This document shows, in pieces, positions 30,447 through 38,882 of a stretch of DNA of 64,000 nt. The stretch is from Streptomyces sp. WAC 01529. Its GTDB lineage: Bacteria; Actinomycetota; Actinomycetes; Streptomycetales; Streptomycetaceae. The DNA lies in assembly GCF_003945545.1 (NCBI RefSeq), contig NZ_CP029617.1, forward strand, positions 868,001 to 932,000, given 5' to 3'. Position 1 is the stretch's first letter, and each line of letters starts with the position of its first letter. The position numbers and the translations under genes are program-made. Under the pieces are notes generated by a model that was given only the letters and a program-made list of their open reading frames with translations, searched no databases and had not been told where the DNA came from.

Positions 30447-31955
30447 ATGACTTCTCCGCTCACGGCTGTCTCCGCGTCCCCGGAGCGCTGGACCCCGCGT
30501 CTGTGGGGCACGCTGCTGGTGCTCTGCGCCGCGATGTTCCTGGACGCCCTCGACGTATCGATGGTGGGCGTCGCCCTGCCCTCCATCGGCTCCGAACTGA
30601 ACCTCTCCACCTCGACCCTCCAGTGGGTCGTCAGCGGCTACATCCTCGGCTACGGAGGACTGCTGCTCCTCGGCGGACGCGCCGCCGACCTGCTCGGCCG
30701 CCGCCGGGTCTTCCTCATCGCGCTCGGCGTCTTCGCGCTCGCCTCCCTGCTCGGCGGCTTCGTCGACTCGGGCCCGCTGCTGATCGCCAGCCGCTTCATC
30801 AAGGGCCTGAGCGCCGCGTTCACCGCACCCGCCGGCCTGTCCATCATCACCACCACGTTCGCCGAGGGCCCGGTCCGCAACCGCGCCCTCACCATCTACA
30901 CCACCTGCGCCGCCACCGGCTTCTCCATGGGCCTGGTCCTCTCCGGACTGCTCACCGAGGCCAGCTGGCGCCTGACGATGCTGCTGCCCGCACCCATCGC
31001 GCTCCTCGCGCTGATCGCCGGCGTCAAGCTGATCCCGCGCAGCGCCCGCGAGAAGAACAAGGGCGGCTACGACGTGCCCGGCGCCGTCACCGGCACGGCC
31101 GCCATGCTGCTGCTCGTCTTCACCGTCGTGGAGGCCCCCGAGGCCGGCTGGGCATCGGCCCGCACGCTCCTGTCGTTCCTCGCCGCGGCCGTCCTGCTCG
31201 CCGTCTTCGTACGCATCGAACTGCGCACCGCGAGCCCGCTCGTCCGGCTCGGCGTGCTGCGCTCGGGGCCCCAACTGCGGGCGCAGCTGGGCGCGATGAC
31301 GTTCTTCGGCGGCTATGTGTCCTTCCAGTTCCTCGCCACGCAGTACTTCCAGTCGCTGCTCGGCTGGTCCGCGCTGGAGACCGCGCTCGCCTTCCTGCCC
31401 GCGGGCGCGCTGGTCGCCCTGTCGTCCACGAAGGTCGGCTCGGTGATCGACCGGTTCGGCACGCCCCGCGTGATCGTCGCCGGGTTCGTGCTGCTGGTCG
31501 CCTCATATGTGCTGTTCCTGCGGATCAGCCTCACTCCCGCGTACGCGGCCGTGGTGCTGCCGTCGATGATCCTGCTCGGCCTCGCGTGCGCCCTGGTCTT
31601 CCCCTCGCTCAACATCCAGGCCACCAACGGCGTGGACGACGACGAGCAGGGCATGGTCTCCGGGCTGCTCAACACCTCGATCCAGGTGGGCGGCGCGATC
31701 TTCCTCGCGATCGTCACGGCCGTCGTCACCGCGTCCTCCCACGCGGACGACTCCTCGCCGCAGGCCGTCCTCGACAGCTTCCGGCCGGGCCTGATCGTGG
31801 TGACCGTCATCGCGGTCGCCGGGCTCCTCATCACCCTCACCGGGCTGCGGACACGGCGTACGCCGGAGTCGGTCGTCGTCACCAAGTCGGTGCCGGTGCC
31901 TGTGTCGGTGTCGGCAGAGGAGGCCGACCGGGACCCCGTGGCCGTCCGCGACTGA
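30447..31955 (+). CDS. DHA2-family MFS multidrug exporter (14 TM)
   Basis: A 502-residue EmrB/QacA-type transporter. AMFLDALDVSMVGVALPSIG is the DHA2 motif in helix 1, followed by QWVVSGYILGYGGLLLLGGR and GRRRVF loop motif A. About 14 hydrophobic segments. The tail is charged with a Val/Pro/Ser repeat (VPVPVSVS). Expected to export drugs or hydrophobic natural products by proton antiport. Regulated by the divergent MarR protein. Confidence 0.9.
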   Translation: MTSPLTAVSASPERWTPRLWGTLLVLCAAMFLDALDVSMVGVALPSIGSELNLSTSTLQWVVSGYILGYGGLLLLGGRAADLLGRRRVFLIALGVFALASLLGGFVDSGPLLIASRFIKGLSAAFTAPAGLSIITTTFAEGPVRNRALTIYTTCAATGFSMGLVLSGLLTEASWRLTMLLPAPIALLALIAGVKLIPRSAREKNKGGYDVPGAVTGTAAMLLLVFTVVEAPEAGWASARTLLSFLAAAVLLAVFVRIELRTASPLVRLGVLRSGPQLRAQLGAMTFFGGYVSFQFLATQYFQSLLGWSALETALAFLPAGALVALSSTKVGSVIDRFGTPRVIVAGFVLLVASYVLFLRISLTPAYAAVVLPSMILLGLACALVFPSLNIQATNGVDDDEQGMVSGLLNTSIQVGGAIFLAIVTAVVTASSHADDSSPQAVLDSFRPGLIVVTVIAVAGLLITLTGLRTRRTPESVVVTKSVPVPVSVSAEEADRDPVAVRD

Positions 31956-32030
31956 GCCTCCCACGGAGGTGAGCCGGGTGCCCGGCGGCGGCACTTGCCC
32001 GCCGGGCACCCGGCTGTGACACTTCCCGAC

Positions 32031-32336
32031 ATGGCAGCAACGGGGTCTTCGGGGCGGCGTTCGGCCGCCGAGCGGGACGCGATCACCATCGAGATCGGGT
32101 ACGCGCTCGTCAGCGGGGCGGTCGTCGCCCTCGCCTTCATCGGTGTGGTGATCGCCGGTCCGCTCCTGGCGTTCGACCCGCCGCCCGCCGTCGTGGGCGT
32201 GCTCAAGGTGGCGGGGGTCTCGCTGGCCTCGGTGGCGTTCATCGCACGCGTGGCCACCGTGCTGTGGAAGTTCCACAGCCGGGGCGCGCGGACCGCTCAG
32301 CCCAGCCAGCCTGGGCGGACCAGCCCCGACTCGTAG
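32031..32336 (+). CDS. DUF6332 family small membrane protein
   Basis: A 101-residue protein. RRSAAERDAITIEIGYALVS (about 9-28) matches the start motif of the DUF6332 family as I remember it, and two hydrophobic helices follow (about 23-45 and 55-80) before a polar tail. Its last 40 bases overlap, on the opposite strand, the end of the response regulator gene. Function unknown. Confidence 0.72.
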   Translation: MAATGSSGRRSAAERDAITIEIGYALVSGAVVALAFIGVVIAGPLLAFDPPPAVVGVLKVAGVSLASVAFIARVATVLWKFHSRGARTAQPSQPGRTSPDS

Positions 32337-32962
32337 GCAAGGACGACCAGTTGGGCGCGGTCGCGGGCGCCCAGCTTCACCATCGTGCGGCTCACGTGCG
32401 TCTTGGCGGTGAGCGGGCTGACGACCAGGCGGCGGGCGATCTCCTCGTTCGAGAGGCCGATGCCGACCAGCGCCATGACCTCCCGCTCCCGCTCGGTCAG
32501 CCCGGCGAGGGCGTCGGCCGCGGCGGGCTCCTTGGAGCGGGCCGCGAACTCGGCGATGAGCCGCCGGGTCACGCCGGGTGAGAGCAGCGCGTCGCCCTCG
32601 ACCACCGCCCGCACCGCGCGCAGCAGTTCCTCGGGCTCGGTGTCCTTGACGAGAAAACCGGAGGCTCCGGAGCGGATCGCCTCGAAGACGTACTCGTCGA
32701 GTTCGAAGGTGGTGAGCATGACCACCCTCACGCCGTCCAGACCGGGCTCGCCGGTGATCCGGCGGGTCGCGGCGAGGCCGTCGAGCAGCGGCATGCGGAT
32801 GTCCATCAGCACGACGTCGGGGCGCACTTCGCGCACCCTGCGCACCGCTTGCTCACCGTCCGCGGCCTCGCCGACGACCCCGATGTCGGGCTGTGCGTCC
32901 AGGAGCGCCTTGAAGCCCGCCCTGACCAGCAACTGGTCGTCAGCGAGCAGTACGCGGATCAC
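32297..32962 (-). CDS. NarL/FixJ-family response regulator
   Basis: A 221-residue two-component regulator. Receiver domain 1-120 has LLADDQ acidic pocket, phospho-Asp in VVLMDIRMP (about 50-56) and the KDT switch. The LuxR-type helix-turn-helix is at about 150-215 with LTEREREVMALVGIGLSNEE. Its ATG overlaps the histidine kinase stop by four bases, so the two are translated together. Confidence 0.93.
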   Translation of the reverse strand: MIRVLLADDQLLVRAGFKALLDAQPDIGVVGEAADGEQAVRRVREVRPDVVLMDIRMPLLDGLAATRRITGEPGLDGVRVVMLTTFELDEYVFEAIRSGASGFLVKDTEPEELLRAVRAVVEGDALLSPGVTRRLIAEFAARSKEPAAADALAGLTEREREVMALVGIGLSNEEIARRLVVSPLTAKTHVSRTMVKLGARDRAQLVVLAYESGLVRPGWLG

Positions 32963-34239
32963 TGGCCCTCCCGGGGTGCCGTGCGGGCCTCGCCGTCCCG
33001 GGGTGCCGTCAGAGGCAGTACGGCGGTCACGCGGAAGCCGCCGTCCGGGCGCGGGCCCGCCTCGATCGTGCCACCCAGGGCCGCGGCGCGCTCCCGCATC
33101 CCGGCAAGTCCGTTGCCGCTGCCGCCCGCGTCGGCGCCGGTAGCGGGTCCGTCGTCGTCGACGCGCAGAGTCAGCGCCGCCTTCTCGTGGCGCACCAGCA
33201 CGCGCGCGTGGCGTGAGCCCGAGTGGCGTACGACGTTGGTCAGCGCCTCCTGGAGGATGCGGAACGCGGCGAGGTCCGCGCCCGGCGGCACCTTCGCGGG
33301 GGCGCCCTGCGTGATGACGTCGACGGTGAGCCCCGCACTCCCGGCCTGCTCGACGAGTTCGGGGAGGCGGTCGAGCCCGGGTGCGGGAGCGCGGGGCGCC
33401 TCGCCGGGGGCGCGCAGGGTGTCCAGGACCTGGCGGACCTCTCCCAGCGCCTCCTTGCTTGCGGCCTTGATGGTGGTGAGGGCGGTGCGGGCCTGTTCCG
33501 GGTCGGAGTCGAGCAGGGCGAGGCCCATGCCCGCCTGGACGTTGATGACGGAGATGCTGTGGGCGAGGACGTCGTGCAGCTCGCGGGCCATGCGCAGCCG
33601 CTCCTCGTCGGCACGCCGCTCTGCGGCCCGCGCGCGCTCGGCCCGCTCCTTGTCCCCCTGTTCACGGCGTACGCGGCCCAGCTCGGAGACGGCGACGATC
33701 GCGACGACCCAGGCGGCGACCACCAGCTGCCCGCTCCAGGGGCTCGCCCCGTCGCCGCCGGGCGGCAGCCACTGGTAGAGCCAGTGCGCGAGGAGCAGAT
33801 GCCCGGCCCAGAGCACGCCGACCGCGCCCCACGCGGCCCGCCGGTGCCCCGCCACGACCGCGGCGAAGCAGGCCACGGCGACGGTGAGCAGCACCGGGCC
33901 GTAGGGGTATCCGGCACCGAGGTAGACCAGCGTCACGGCAGTGGTGGCGTACGCGACGGTGGCCGGGGAGCGGTGGCGCAGCAGGAGCACGGCCGTGGCC
34001 AGGAGGAGCAGCACCCGGGCGAAGGGGTCGAGCGCCACGCGGTCGGGCTGGCCGTCTCCGGCGAAGCCGGAGCCGATCTGTACGAAGGCGAGGAGCGCGA
34101 GCGTCGTGGGCCAGGGCAGGCGGGGACCCGTCCCTTCCGGCGTCCGGGAGTTCCACCACACCGGTCCGTGCCGCCACACCGGCGGTCCGCCCCGCGCCGG
34201 GGGCGGACCGCCCGGCCCGCGTTCGCGCTGCTCGTCCAT
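32959..34239 (-). CDS. Sensor histidine kinase (DesK/NarX-type, HisKA_3)
   Basis: A 426-residue membrane kinase. Residues about 45-200 give five or six membrane helices, then a coiled coil and the phospho-acceptor ELHDVLAHSISVINVQAGMG (about 225-245), and a HATPase domain with the N box ILQEALTNVVRHSG and G box GNGLAGMRER. Start ATG 34239 lies inside a longer open frame; no ribosome site is seen and the start may be leaderless. Paired with the response regulator at 32297. Confidence 0.9.
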   Translation of the reverse strand: MDEQRERGPGGPPPARGGPPVWRHGPVWWNSRTPEGTGPRLPWPTTLALLAFVQIGSGFAGDGQPDRVALDPFARVLLLLATAVLLLRHRSPATVAYATTAVTLVYLGAGYPYGPVLLTVAVACFAAVVAGHRRAAWGAVGVLWAGHLLLAHWLYQWLPPGGDGASPWSGQLVVAAWVVAIVAVSELGRVRREQGDKERAERARAAERRADEERLRMARELHDVLAHSISVINVQAGMGLALLDSDPEQARTALTTIKAASKEALGEVRQVLDTLRAPGEAPRAPAPGLDRLPELVEQAGSAGLTVDVITQGAPAKVPPGADLAAFRILQEALTNVVRHSGSRHARVLVRHEKAALTLRVDDDGPATGADAGGSGNGLAGMRERAAALGGTIEAGPRPDGGFRVTAVLPLTAPRDGEARTAPREGQ

Positions 34240-34299
34240 GCCGGTCACGCTATGCCGCACGCGGGCCTGCGGGCGTCCGCCGGGCGAGGTGATCACGCG

Positions 34300-34315
34300 T
34301 ACTCCCGCGGGAGTA
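34300..34315. promoter_or_regulatory. 16-bp perfect palindrome upstream of the two-component operon
   Basis: TACTCCCGCGGGAGTA lies 61 bp before the kinase start. It is a good candidate for an autoregulatory site of the NarL-type response regulator. Confidence 0.55.
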
Positions 34316-34388
34316 TCCGCCCTCGCCCATAACCGTCCCCCGCGCCGCACAGCCTCTCACCTGGGCGCTTGTTATGCAGGTCAGCCCC

Positions 34389-34406
34389 ATACTAGAGTTT
34401 AGGTAT
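34389..34406 (+). promoter_or_regulatory. PadR operator/promoter overlapping the padR start
   Basis: ATACTAGAGTTTAGGTAT is an imperfect dyad (ATAC...GTAT, TA...TA) ending within the start codon at 34405. PadR proteins commonly bind such ATAC/GTAT dyads over their own promoters, so autoregulation is likely. Confidence 0.55.
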
Positions 34407-34752
34407 GGCCAAGACGCCGCGCATGACACTGCAGACCCAGCTGGTGCTGCGGACACTCCTTGAGACCCCCGCCCGGGCCCGCTACGGCCTCGAACTCTCC
34501 GAGGCCGCGGGCCTGCCGACCGGCACGATCCATCCGATACTCGCCCGCCTGGAGAACGCGGGCTGGCTGGAGTCGTTCTGGGAGGACACCGGCGAGATCG
34601 AGAAGACCGATCCGCCGCGCCCGCGCCGCCGCTACTACCGCTTCACGCAGAGCGGTGCCGAATCCGCCCGCCTCGCCCTCGCGCAGGCCTACAACGGCGG
34701 GGCGACCTCGGCCCGGTTGCGTCCGGTCGCCGAGGGCCCGGGAGGGGTGTAG
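34405..34752 (+). CDS. PadR-family transcriptional regulator
   Basis: A 115-residue winged helix-turn-helix protein. LVLRTLLETPARARYGLELS and GLPTGTIHPILARLENAGWL are typical, followed by the wing RRRYYRFTQSG. It is shorter than PadR proteins with a C-terminal dimer helix, but the final helix SARLALAQAYN may serve. It heads an operon with the two related proteins at 34757 and 35326, 4 bp apart, so it likely controls them. Confidence 0.9.
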   Translation: MAKTPRMTLQTQLVLRTLLETPARARYGLELSEAAGLPTGTIHPILARLENAGWLESFWEDTGEIEKTDPPRPRRRYYRFTQSGAESARLALAQAYNGGATSARLRPVAEGPGGV

Positions 34753-34756
34753 CGGG

Positions 34757-35329
34757 ATGGCAGGCTTCAGCGAAGACGACTACCTCATGGACCCCCATCA
34801 GAGCTTCGTGAACCTCAGCCCCGGCGACGGCACGGAGGACGGCCCCTCGGTAGGCACCCTGCGCTTTCTCGGCAGCGTGGACATGGAACCGCCGACGCGG
34901 CGCACCTCCCTGACCTGCCCCAACGGACACGCTTCGACGATGCACGACTGGTGCGACATCTGCGGTCACCGGATGCCCGGCAACCCGCCCTACTCCAGCG
35001 GTGCGGCGGCGATGGCCCGCGCCGCCGAGTACGAGGCGACAGCCACGCCCGACGCGACCGCGACGGAGACCACCGGGCCCGGGGGCGCCGAAGTCCTGGC
35101 GCCCCCGCCCGAAAGCCGCTCCAGGCGCAGCAGGTGCGTCAACCTCGCGGCCCGCCTCCTGCCCTGCCAGGACCGGGAACGGTGGCTGGAGGAGTGGCAG
35201 GCCGAGTGGTTCGATCTCGGCGCTCGCCCCGCGCGCGTACGCGTCGCGTTCGTGGCGCGCCTCGTCCTGCACAGCGGGCCCCGGCTCGCCTGGCTGCTGC
35301 GCGTCGGACGCCCCAAGGAGACGGCATGA
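34757..35329 (+). CDS. PadR-operon protein with zinc-ribbon and EEWxAEW domain (190 aa)
   Basis: ATG at 34757 is 4 bp behind padR. The N-terminal part is acidic. CPNGHASTMHDWCDICGHRM (about 54-73) is a zinc-ribbon-like motif. A Thr/Ala-rich linker follows. The C-terminal block (about 135-180, with ERWLEEWQAEWFDLGARPAR) is shared with the next protein. This domain occurs in PadR-adjacent actinobacterial proteins, some with membrane segments; its function is not known to me. Confidence 0.7.
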   Translation: MAGFSEDDYLMDPHQSFVNLSPGDGTEDGPSVGTLRFLGSVDMEPPTRRTSLTCPNGHASTMHDWCDICGHRMPGNPPYSSGAAAMARAAEYEATATPDATATETTGPGGAEVLAPPPESRSRRSRCVNLAARLLPCQDRERWLEEWQAEWFDLGARPARVRVAFVARLVLHSGPRLAWLLRVGRPKETA

Positions 35330-35847
35330 CCGGCCGGTTACCCGTAAGGGAGAAGCCGCACTTCACGAGGGAGCGGGCCGAGAGCCTGGCGGCGTACAAC
35401 GCGGCGCTCGCCGCGATGCAGCGCCTCTTCGCCTCCCCGGCGATGGAGAAGTGGGTGAAGGAGAACCTCACCGCGCTCACGGGCAGACCCACGACCGTCA
35501 ACCGGAGCCGCCCCCTGCTGACGCTCGACGACGACGAACTCCGCGGGGTGCTGCACTTCGTCCGGGCACAGCGGCTGAGGGAGGACGGCCTGGACCGCCC
35601 GGCCGCGCGGCACGCGGTGGCTCCGTCCCGACCCGGCCCGCCCGGGCCCCGGCTGATCTCGCTGGCGGTCACGCTGCTGCCCGGAGCGGAGCGCGGCCGT
35701 TGGGCGGAGGAGTGGGCCGCCGAATGGGCCGATCTCTCCGAACGCCCCCTGCGCACACGCTGGTCGTACCTCGCCCGGCTGGTCCTCCACGGCGCGCCCA
35801 GGCTCGCCTGGAGCGCCCGCCGCGCCGCACGCCGGGGGACGGCGTGA
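35326..35847 (+). CDS. PadR-operon protein with EEWxAEW domain (173 aa)
   Basis: ATG at 35326 overlaps the preceding TGA. The N-terminal 100 residues (RAESLAAYNAALAAMQRLFA) are helical and unlike the previous protein, while residues about 115-165 repeat its C-terminal domain (GRWAEEWAAEWADLSERPLR, then ARLVLHGAPRLAW). The two genes look like products of domain duplication. Function unknown. Confidence 0.7.
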   Translation: MTGRLPVREKPHFTRERAESLAAYNAALAAMQRLFASPAMEKWVKENLTALTGRPTTVNRSRPLLTLDDDELRGVLHFVRAQRLREDGLDRPAARHAVAPSRPGPPGPRLISLAVTLLPGAERGRWAEEWAAEWADLSERPLRTRWSYLARLVLHGAPRLAWSARRAARRGTA

Positions 35848-35903
35848 ACCGGCCGGACCCTCCCTTCGGACCCGTCAGGAACCACCCGACAGGAGATCAC
35901 CTG

Positions 35904-36101
35904 ATGTCACTCCAGGACGGCGGGGCCGTCATCCGCCTGCGCTATCTGCCCGGCACCGGCTTCGCTCTGGCGGGCGCCGTCGCCGCGGGCATCACCTGGG
36001 AGTACGTCCCCCAGCCCGGCACCTGGCCCCTCGCCGTGATCGCGGCGGTGGCCATGGTGTGCGACGCGGTCATCATCGCCGCACGCGGCGGGCGCGGGTA
36101 A
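35904..36101 (+). CDS. Small membrane protein (65 aa)
   Basis: ATG at 35904 behind AGGAGATCACCTG. Two hydrophobic stretches (about 18-32 and 42-58) around a WEYVPQPGTWPL loop. It is 56 bp behind the previous gene and may be its operon partner. Function unknown. Confidence 0.6.
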   Translation: MSLQDGGAVIRLRYLPGTGFALAGAVAAGITWEYVPQPGTWPLAVIAAVAMVCDAVIIAARGGRG

Positions 36102-36154
36102 CGGCACCGCCGCCCCTCGCGGTGGGCGCGGATAACCGCACCGCCGCCCCGACC

Positions 36155-37357
36155 TCAGCGCTCTATCTTGCTCAGCGCTCGCCCCGCCAGCGGATGCGTC
36201 CGTACCAGTTCGCCCAGTGTCGTCGTGCCGCGGGTGATCTTCGCGAAGGCGTTCCACGCGGGGCGGAAGCCCGTGACCGCCGCGTGGAACACACCGGGAC
36301 GGCGCTCGAAGATCTGGAGCAGGCGGCGTCCCACGCTCATCTCGACGCCGAGGCCCGCCTTGATGGCGAACGCGTAGTTCAGCGCCTGGCGGCGGGCGTC
36401 CACCGCGTCGTGCGCCTCCGCGATCCGGACCGCCCACTCTCCCGCGAGACGCCCGGAGCGCAGCGCGAAGGAGATGCCCTCGCGGGTCCACGGCTCCAGG
36501 AGACCCGCCGCGTCGCCGCAGACCAGGACCCGGCCGCGGGAGAGCGGGGAGTCGTCGCTGCGGCAGCGGGTGAGGTGCCCGGAGGAGATGCTGGGCTCGA
36601 AGCCGGCGAGGCCGAGCCGGGCGATGAAGTCCTCCAAGTACCGCTTGGTGGCGGCGCCTTCGCCGCGCGCGGAGATCACGCCGACGGTCAGGGTGTCGCC
36701 CTTGGGGAAGACCCAGCCGTAACTGCCGGGCATCGGGCCCCAGTCGAGGAGGACGCGCCCCGCCCAGTCCTCGGCGACGGTCTCGGGCACCGGGATCTCC
36801 GCCTCCAGACCGAGGTCGACCTGGTCGAGCTTGACCCCGACATGGGCTCCTATGCGGCTGGCGCTGCCGTCGGCGCCGACCACGGCGCGGGCCAGGACGG
36901 TCTCGCCGCCCTGCAGCATCACGGCGACGGTCCGCCGGTCGGGCACCTCGGGGCCGTGCTGCTCCACGCGCGCGACGGTGACGCCCGTGCGCAGCTCGGC
37001 GCCCGCCTTCTGGGCGTGCTCGACGAGCTGCTGGTCGAACTCGGGGCGGTTGATGAGCCCGAAGAGCGTCTGCCGGGAGCGGCGCGTGCGCGTGAACTTG
37101 CCGTCGAGGGAGAACGTCACCGCGTGCACCCGGTCGCGCAGCGGCAGCTCGAAGCCGGGCGGCAGGGCATCGCGCGAGGGGCCGATGATGCCGCCGCCAC
37201 ACGTCTTGTAGCGCGGCAGTTCGGCCTTCTCCAGGAGCAGCACGCTGCGTCCCGCGACGGCCGCCGCATAGGCCGCCGATGCCCCCGCGGGGCCGGCTCC
37301 GACCACGACGACGTCCCACACGTACCGGGCGTCGTCCGCTGAGTTCTCGCTGCTCAC
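36155..37357 (-). CDS. Geranylgeranyl reductase-family FAD-dependent oxidoreductase
   Basis: A 400-residue flavoprotein. The FAD dinucleotide motif VVVGAGPAGASAAY is at about 17-30. KTCGGGIIGPSRDAL near 50 and VCGDAAGLLEPWTREGISFA near 275-294 are typical of geranylgeranyl/digeranylgeranyl reductases that saturate isoprenoid chains. In actinobacteria the usual substrate is an isoprenoid quinone or lipid carrier; here it is unproven. GTG start; GGAG lies rather far upstream. Confidence 0.88.
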   Translation of the reverse strand: MSSENSADDARYVWDVVVVGAGPAGASAAYAAAVAGRSVLLLEKAELPRYKTCGGGIIGPSRDALPPGFELPLRDRVHAVTFSLDGKFTRTRRSRQTLFGLINRPEFDQQLVEHAQKAGAELRTGVTVARVEQHGPEVPDRRTVAVMLQGGETVLARAVVGADGSASRIGAHVGVKLDQVDLGLEAEIPVPETVAEDWAGRVLLDWGPMPGSYGWVFPKGDTLTVGVISARGEGAATKRYLEDFIARLGLAGFEPSISSGHLTRCRSDDSPLSRGRVLVCGDAAGLLEPWTREGISFALRSGRLAGEWAVRIAEAHDAVDARRQALNYAFAIKAGLGVEMSVGRRLLQIFERRPGVFHAAVTGFRPAWNAFAKITRGTTTLGELVRTHPLAGRALSKIER

Positions 37358-37492
37358 GTTGGTCTACCGCTCCTGATCCCGCTGTTGGCCGCGCTTTCCC
37401 CTGGCATCCTACGGCGGACCCCTGCGGGTCTCTCCTGTGGGAGGATCGCAGGCATCCACAGATACAACGTCGCACCTACGAGGAGCGTGCCC

Positions 37493-38848
37493 ATGTCGCC
37501 GGATCCGATCGCCGAGACCGTCGCCTCACTCATGCCGAGGGCGAAGGCCGAGCTGACCGAACTGGTGGCCTTCAAGTCGGTGGCGGACTTCGCGCAGTTC
37601 CCGAGGAGCGAGAGCGAGGCCGCCGCGAACTGGGTGGCTGACGCGCTGCGCGCCGAGGGCTTCCAGGACGTCGCGCTGCTCGACACCCCGGACGGCACGC
37701 AGTCGGTGTACGGCTTCCTGCCGGGCCCCGCGGGCGCGCCGACCGTCCTGCTGTACGCGCACTACGACGTGCAGCCGCCGCTCGACGAGGCCGGCTGGAT
37801 CACTCCGCCGTTCGAGCTGACCGAGCGCGAGGGACGCTGGTACGGCCGGGGCAGCGCCGACTGCAAGGGCGGCCTCATCATGCACCTGCTCGCGCTGCGC
37901 GCCCTGAAGGCGAACGGCGGCGTCCCGGTGAGCGTCAAGGTGATCGTGGAGGGCTCGGAGGAGCAGGGCACGGGCGGCCTCGAGCGGTACGCGGAGGCGC
38001 ACCCCGAGCTGCTCGCGGCCGACACGGTCGTCATCGGCGACGCGGGCAACTTCCAGGTCGGTCTGCCGACGGTGACGGCGACGCTCCGCGGCATGACCCT
38101 CGTACGCGTCAGCGTGGACACCCTTGAGGGGAATCTGCACTCGGGGCAGTTCGGCGGCGCCGCCCCGGACGCGCTCGCCGCGCTGGTGCGCGTGCTCGAC
38201 TCGCTGCGCGCCGAGGACGGCTCGACGACCGTCGACGGTCTGACGGGCGAGGCCGTCTGGGACGGGCTTCAGTACGAAGAGGACAGCTTCCGCAAGGACG
38301 CCAAGGTCCTCGACGGCGTGCGGCTGATCGGTGAGGGCACGGTCGCCGACCGGATCTGGGCGCGGCCCGCCGTCACCGTCATCGGCATCGACTGCCCGCC
38401 GGTGGTCGGCGCGACGCCGTCGGTGCAGGCGAGCGCGCGGGCGCTGATCAGCCTGCGGGTGCCGCCGGGCGTGGACGCCGCCGAGGCGACGAAGCTGCTC
38501 CAGGCCCATCTGGAGGCGCACACTCCGTGGGGCGCTCGGGTGCACAGCGAGCAGATCGGGCAGGGGCAGGCGTTCCGCGCGGACACCACGAGCCCGGCGT
38601 ACACGGCGATGGCCGAGGCGATGGGCGAGGCCTATCCGGGCCAGGAGATGCAGTTCGCGGGCCACGGGGGCTCGATCCCGCTCTGCAACACCCTCGCCTC
38701 GCTCTACCCGGACGCGGAGATCCTGCTGATCGGTCTGAGCGAGCCCGAGGCGCAGATCCACGCGGTCAACGAGAGCGTGTCGCCGCAGGAGCTGGAGCGC
38801 CTCTCGGTCGCCGAGGCGCTGTTCCTCCGGAAGTACGCGGCGAGCTGA
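37493..38848 (+). CDS. M20-family dipeptidase/zinc peptidase
   Basis: A 451-residue enzyme. Metal ligands are visible in LLYAHYDVQPP (first His and Asp), GRGSADCKGGL (bridging Asp), EGSEEQG (catalytic Glu pair) and GHGGSIPLCN near the C-terminus. A dimerisation domain occupies about 210-330. It matches M20/ArgE-like dipeptidases of the CNDP type. GAGGAG precedes the ATG. Divergent from the geranylgeranyl reductase gene. Confidence 0.9.
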   Translation: MSPDPIAETVASLMPRAKAELTELVAFKSVADFAQFPRSESEAAANWVADALRAEGFQDVALLDTPDGTQSVYGFLPGPAGAPTVLLYAHYDVQPPLDEAGWITPPFELTEREGRWYGRGSADCKGGLIMHLLALRALKANGGVPVSVKVIVEGSEEQGTGGLERYAEAHPELLAADTVVIGDAGNFQVGLPTVTATLRGMTLVRVSVDTLEGNLHSGQFGGAAPDALAALVRVLDSLRAEDGSTTVDGLTGEAVWDGLQYEEDSFRKDAKVLDGVRLIGEGTVADRIWARPAVTVIGIDCPPVVGATPSVQASARALISLRVPPGVDAAEATKLLQAHLEAHTPWGARVHSEQIGQGQAFRADTTSPAYTAMAEAMGEAYPGQEMQFAGHGGSIPLCNTLASLYPDAEILLIGLSEPEAQIHAVNESVSPQELERLSVAEALFLRKYAAS

Positions 38849-38882
38849 CCGCCCGAGGTCCGGCCTTCGCCGGCGGGGACGG

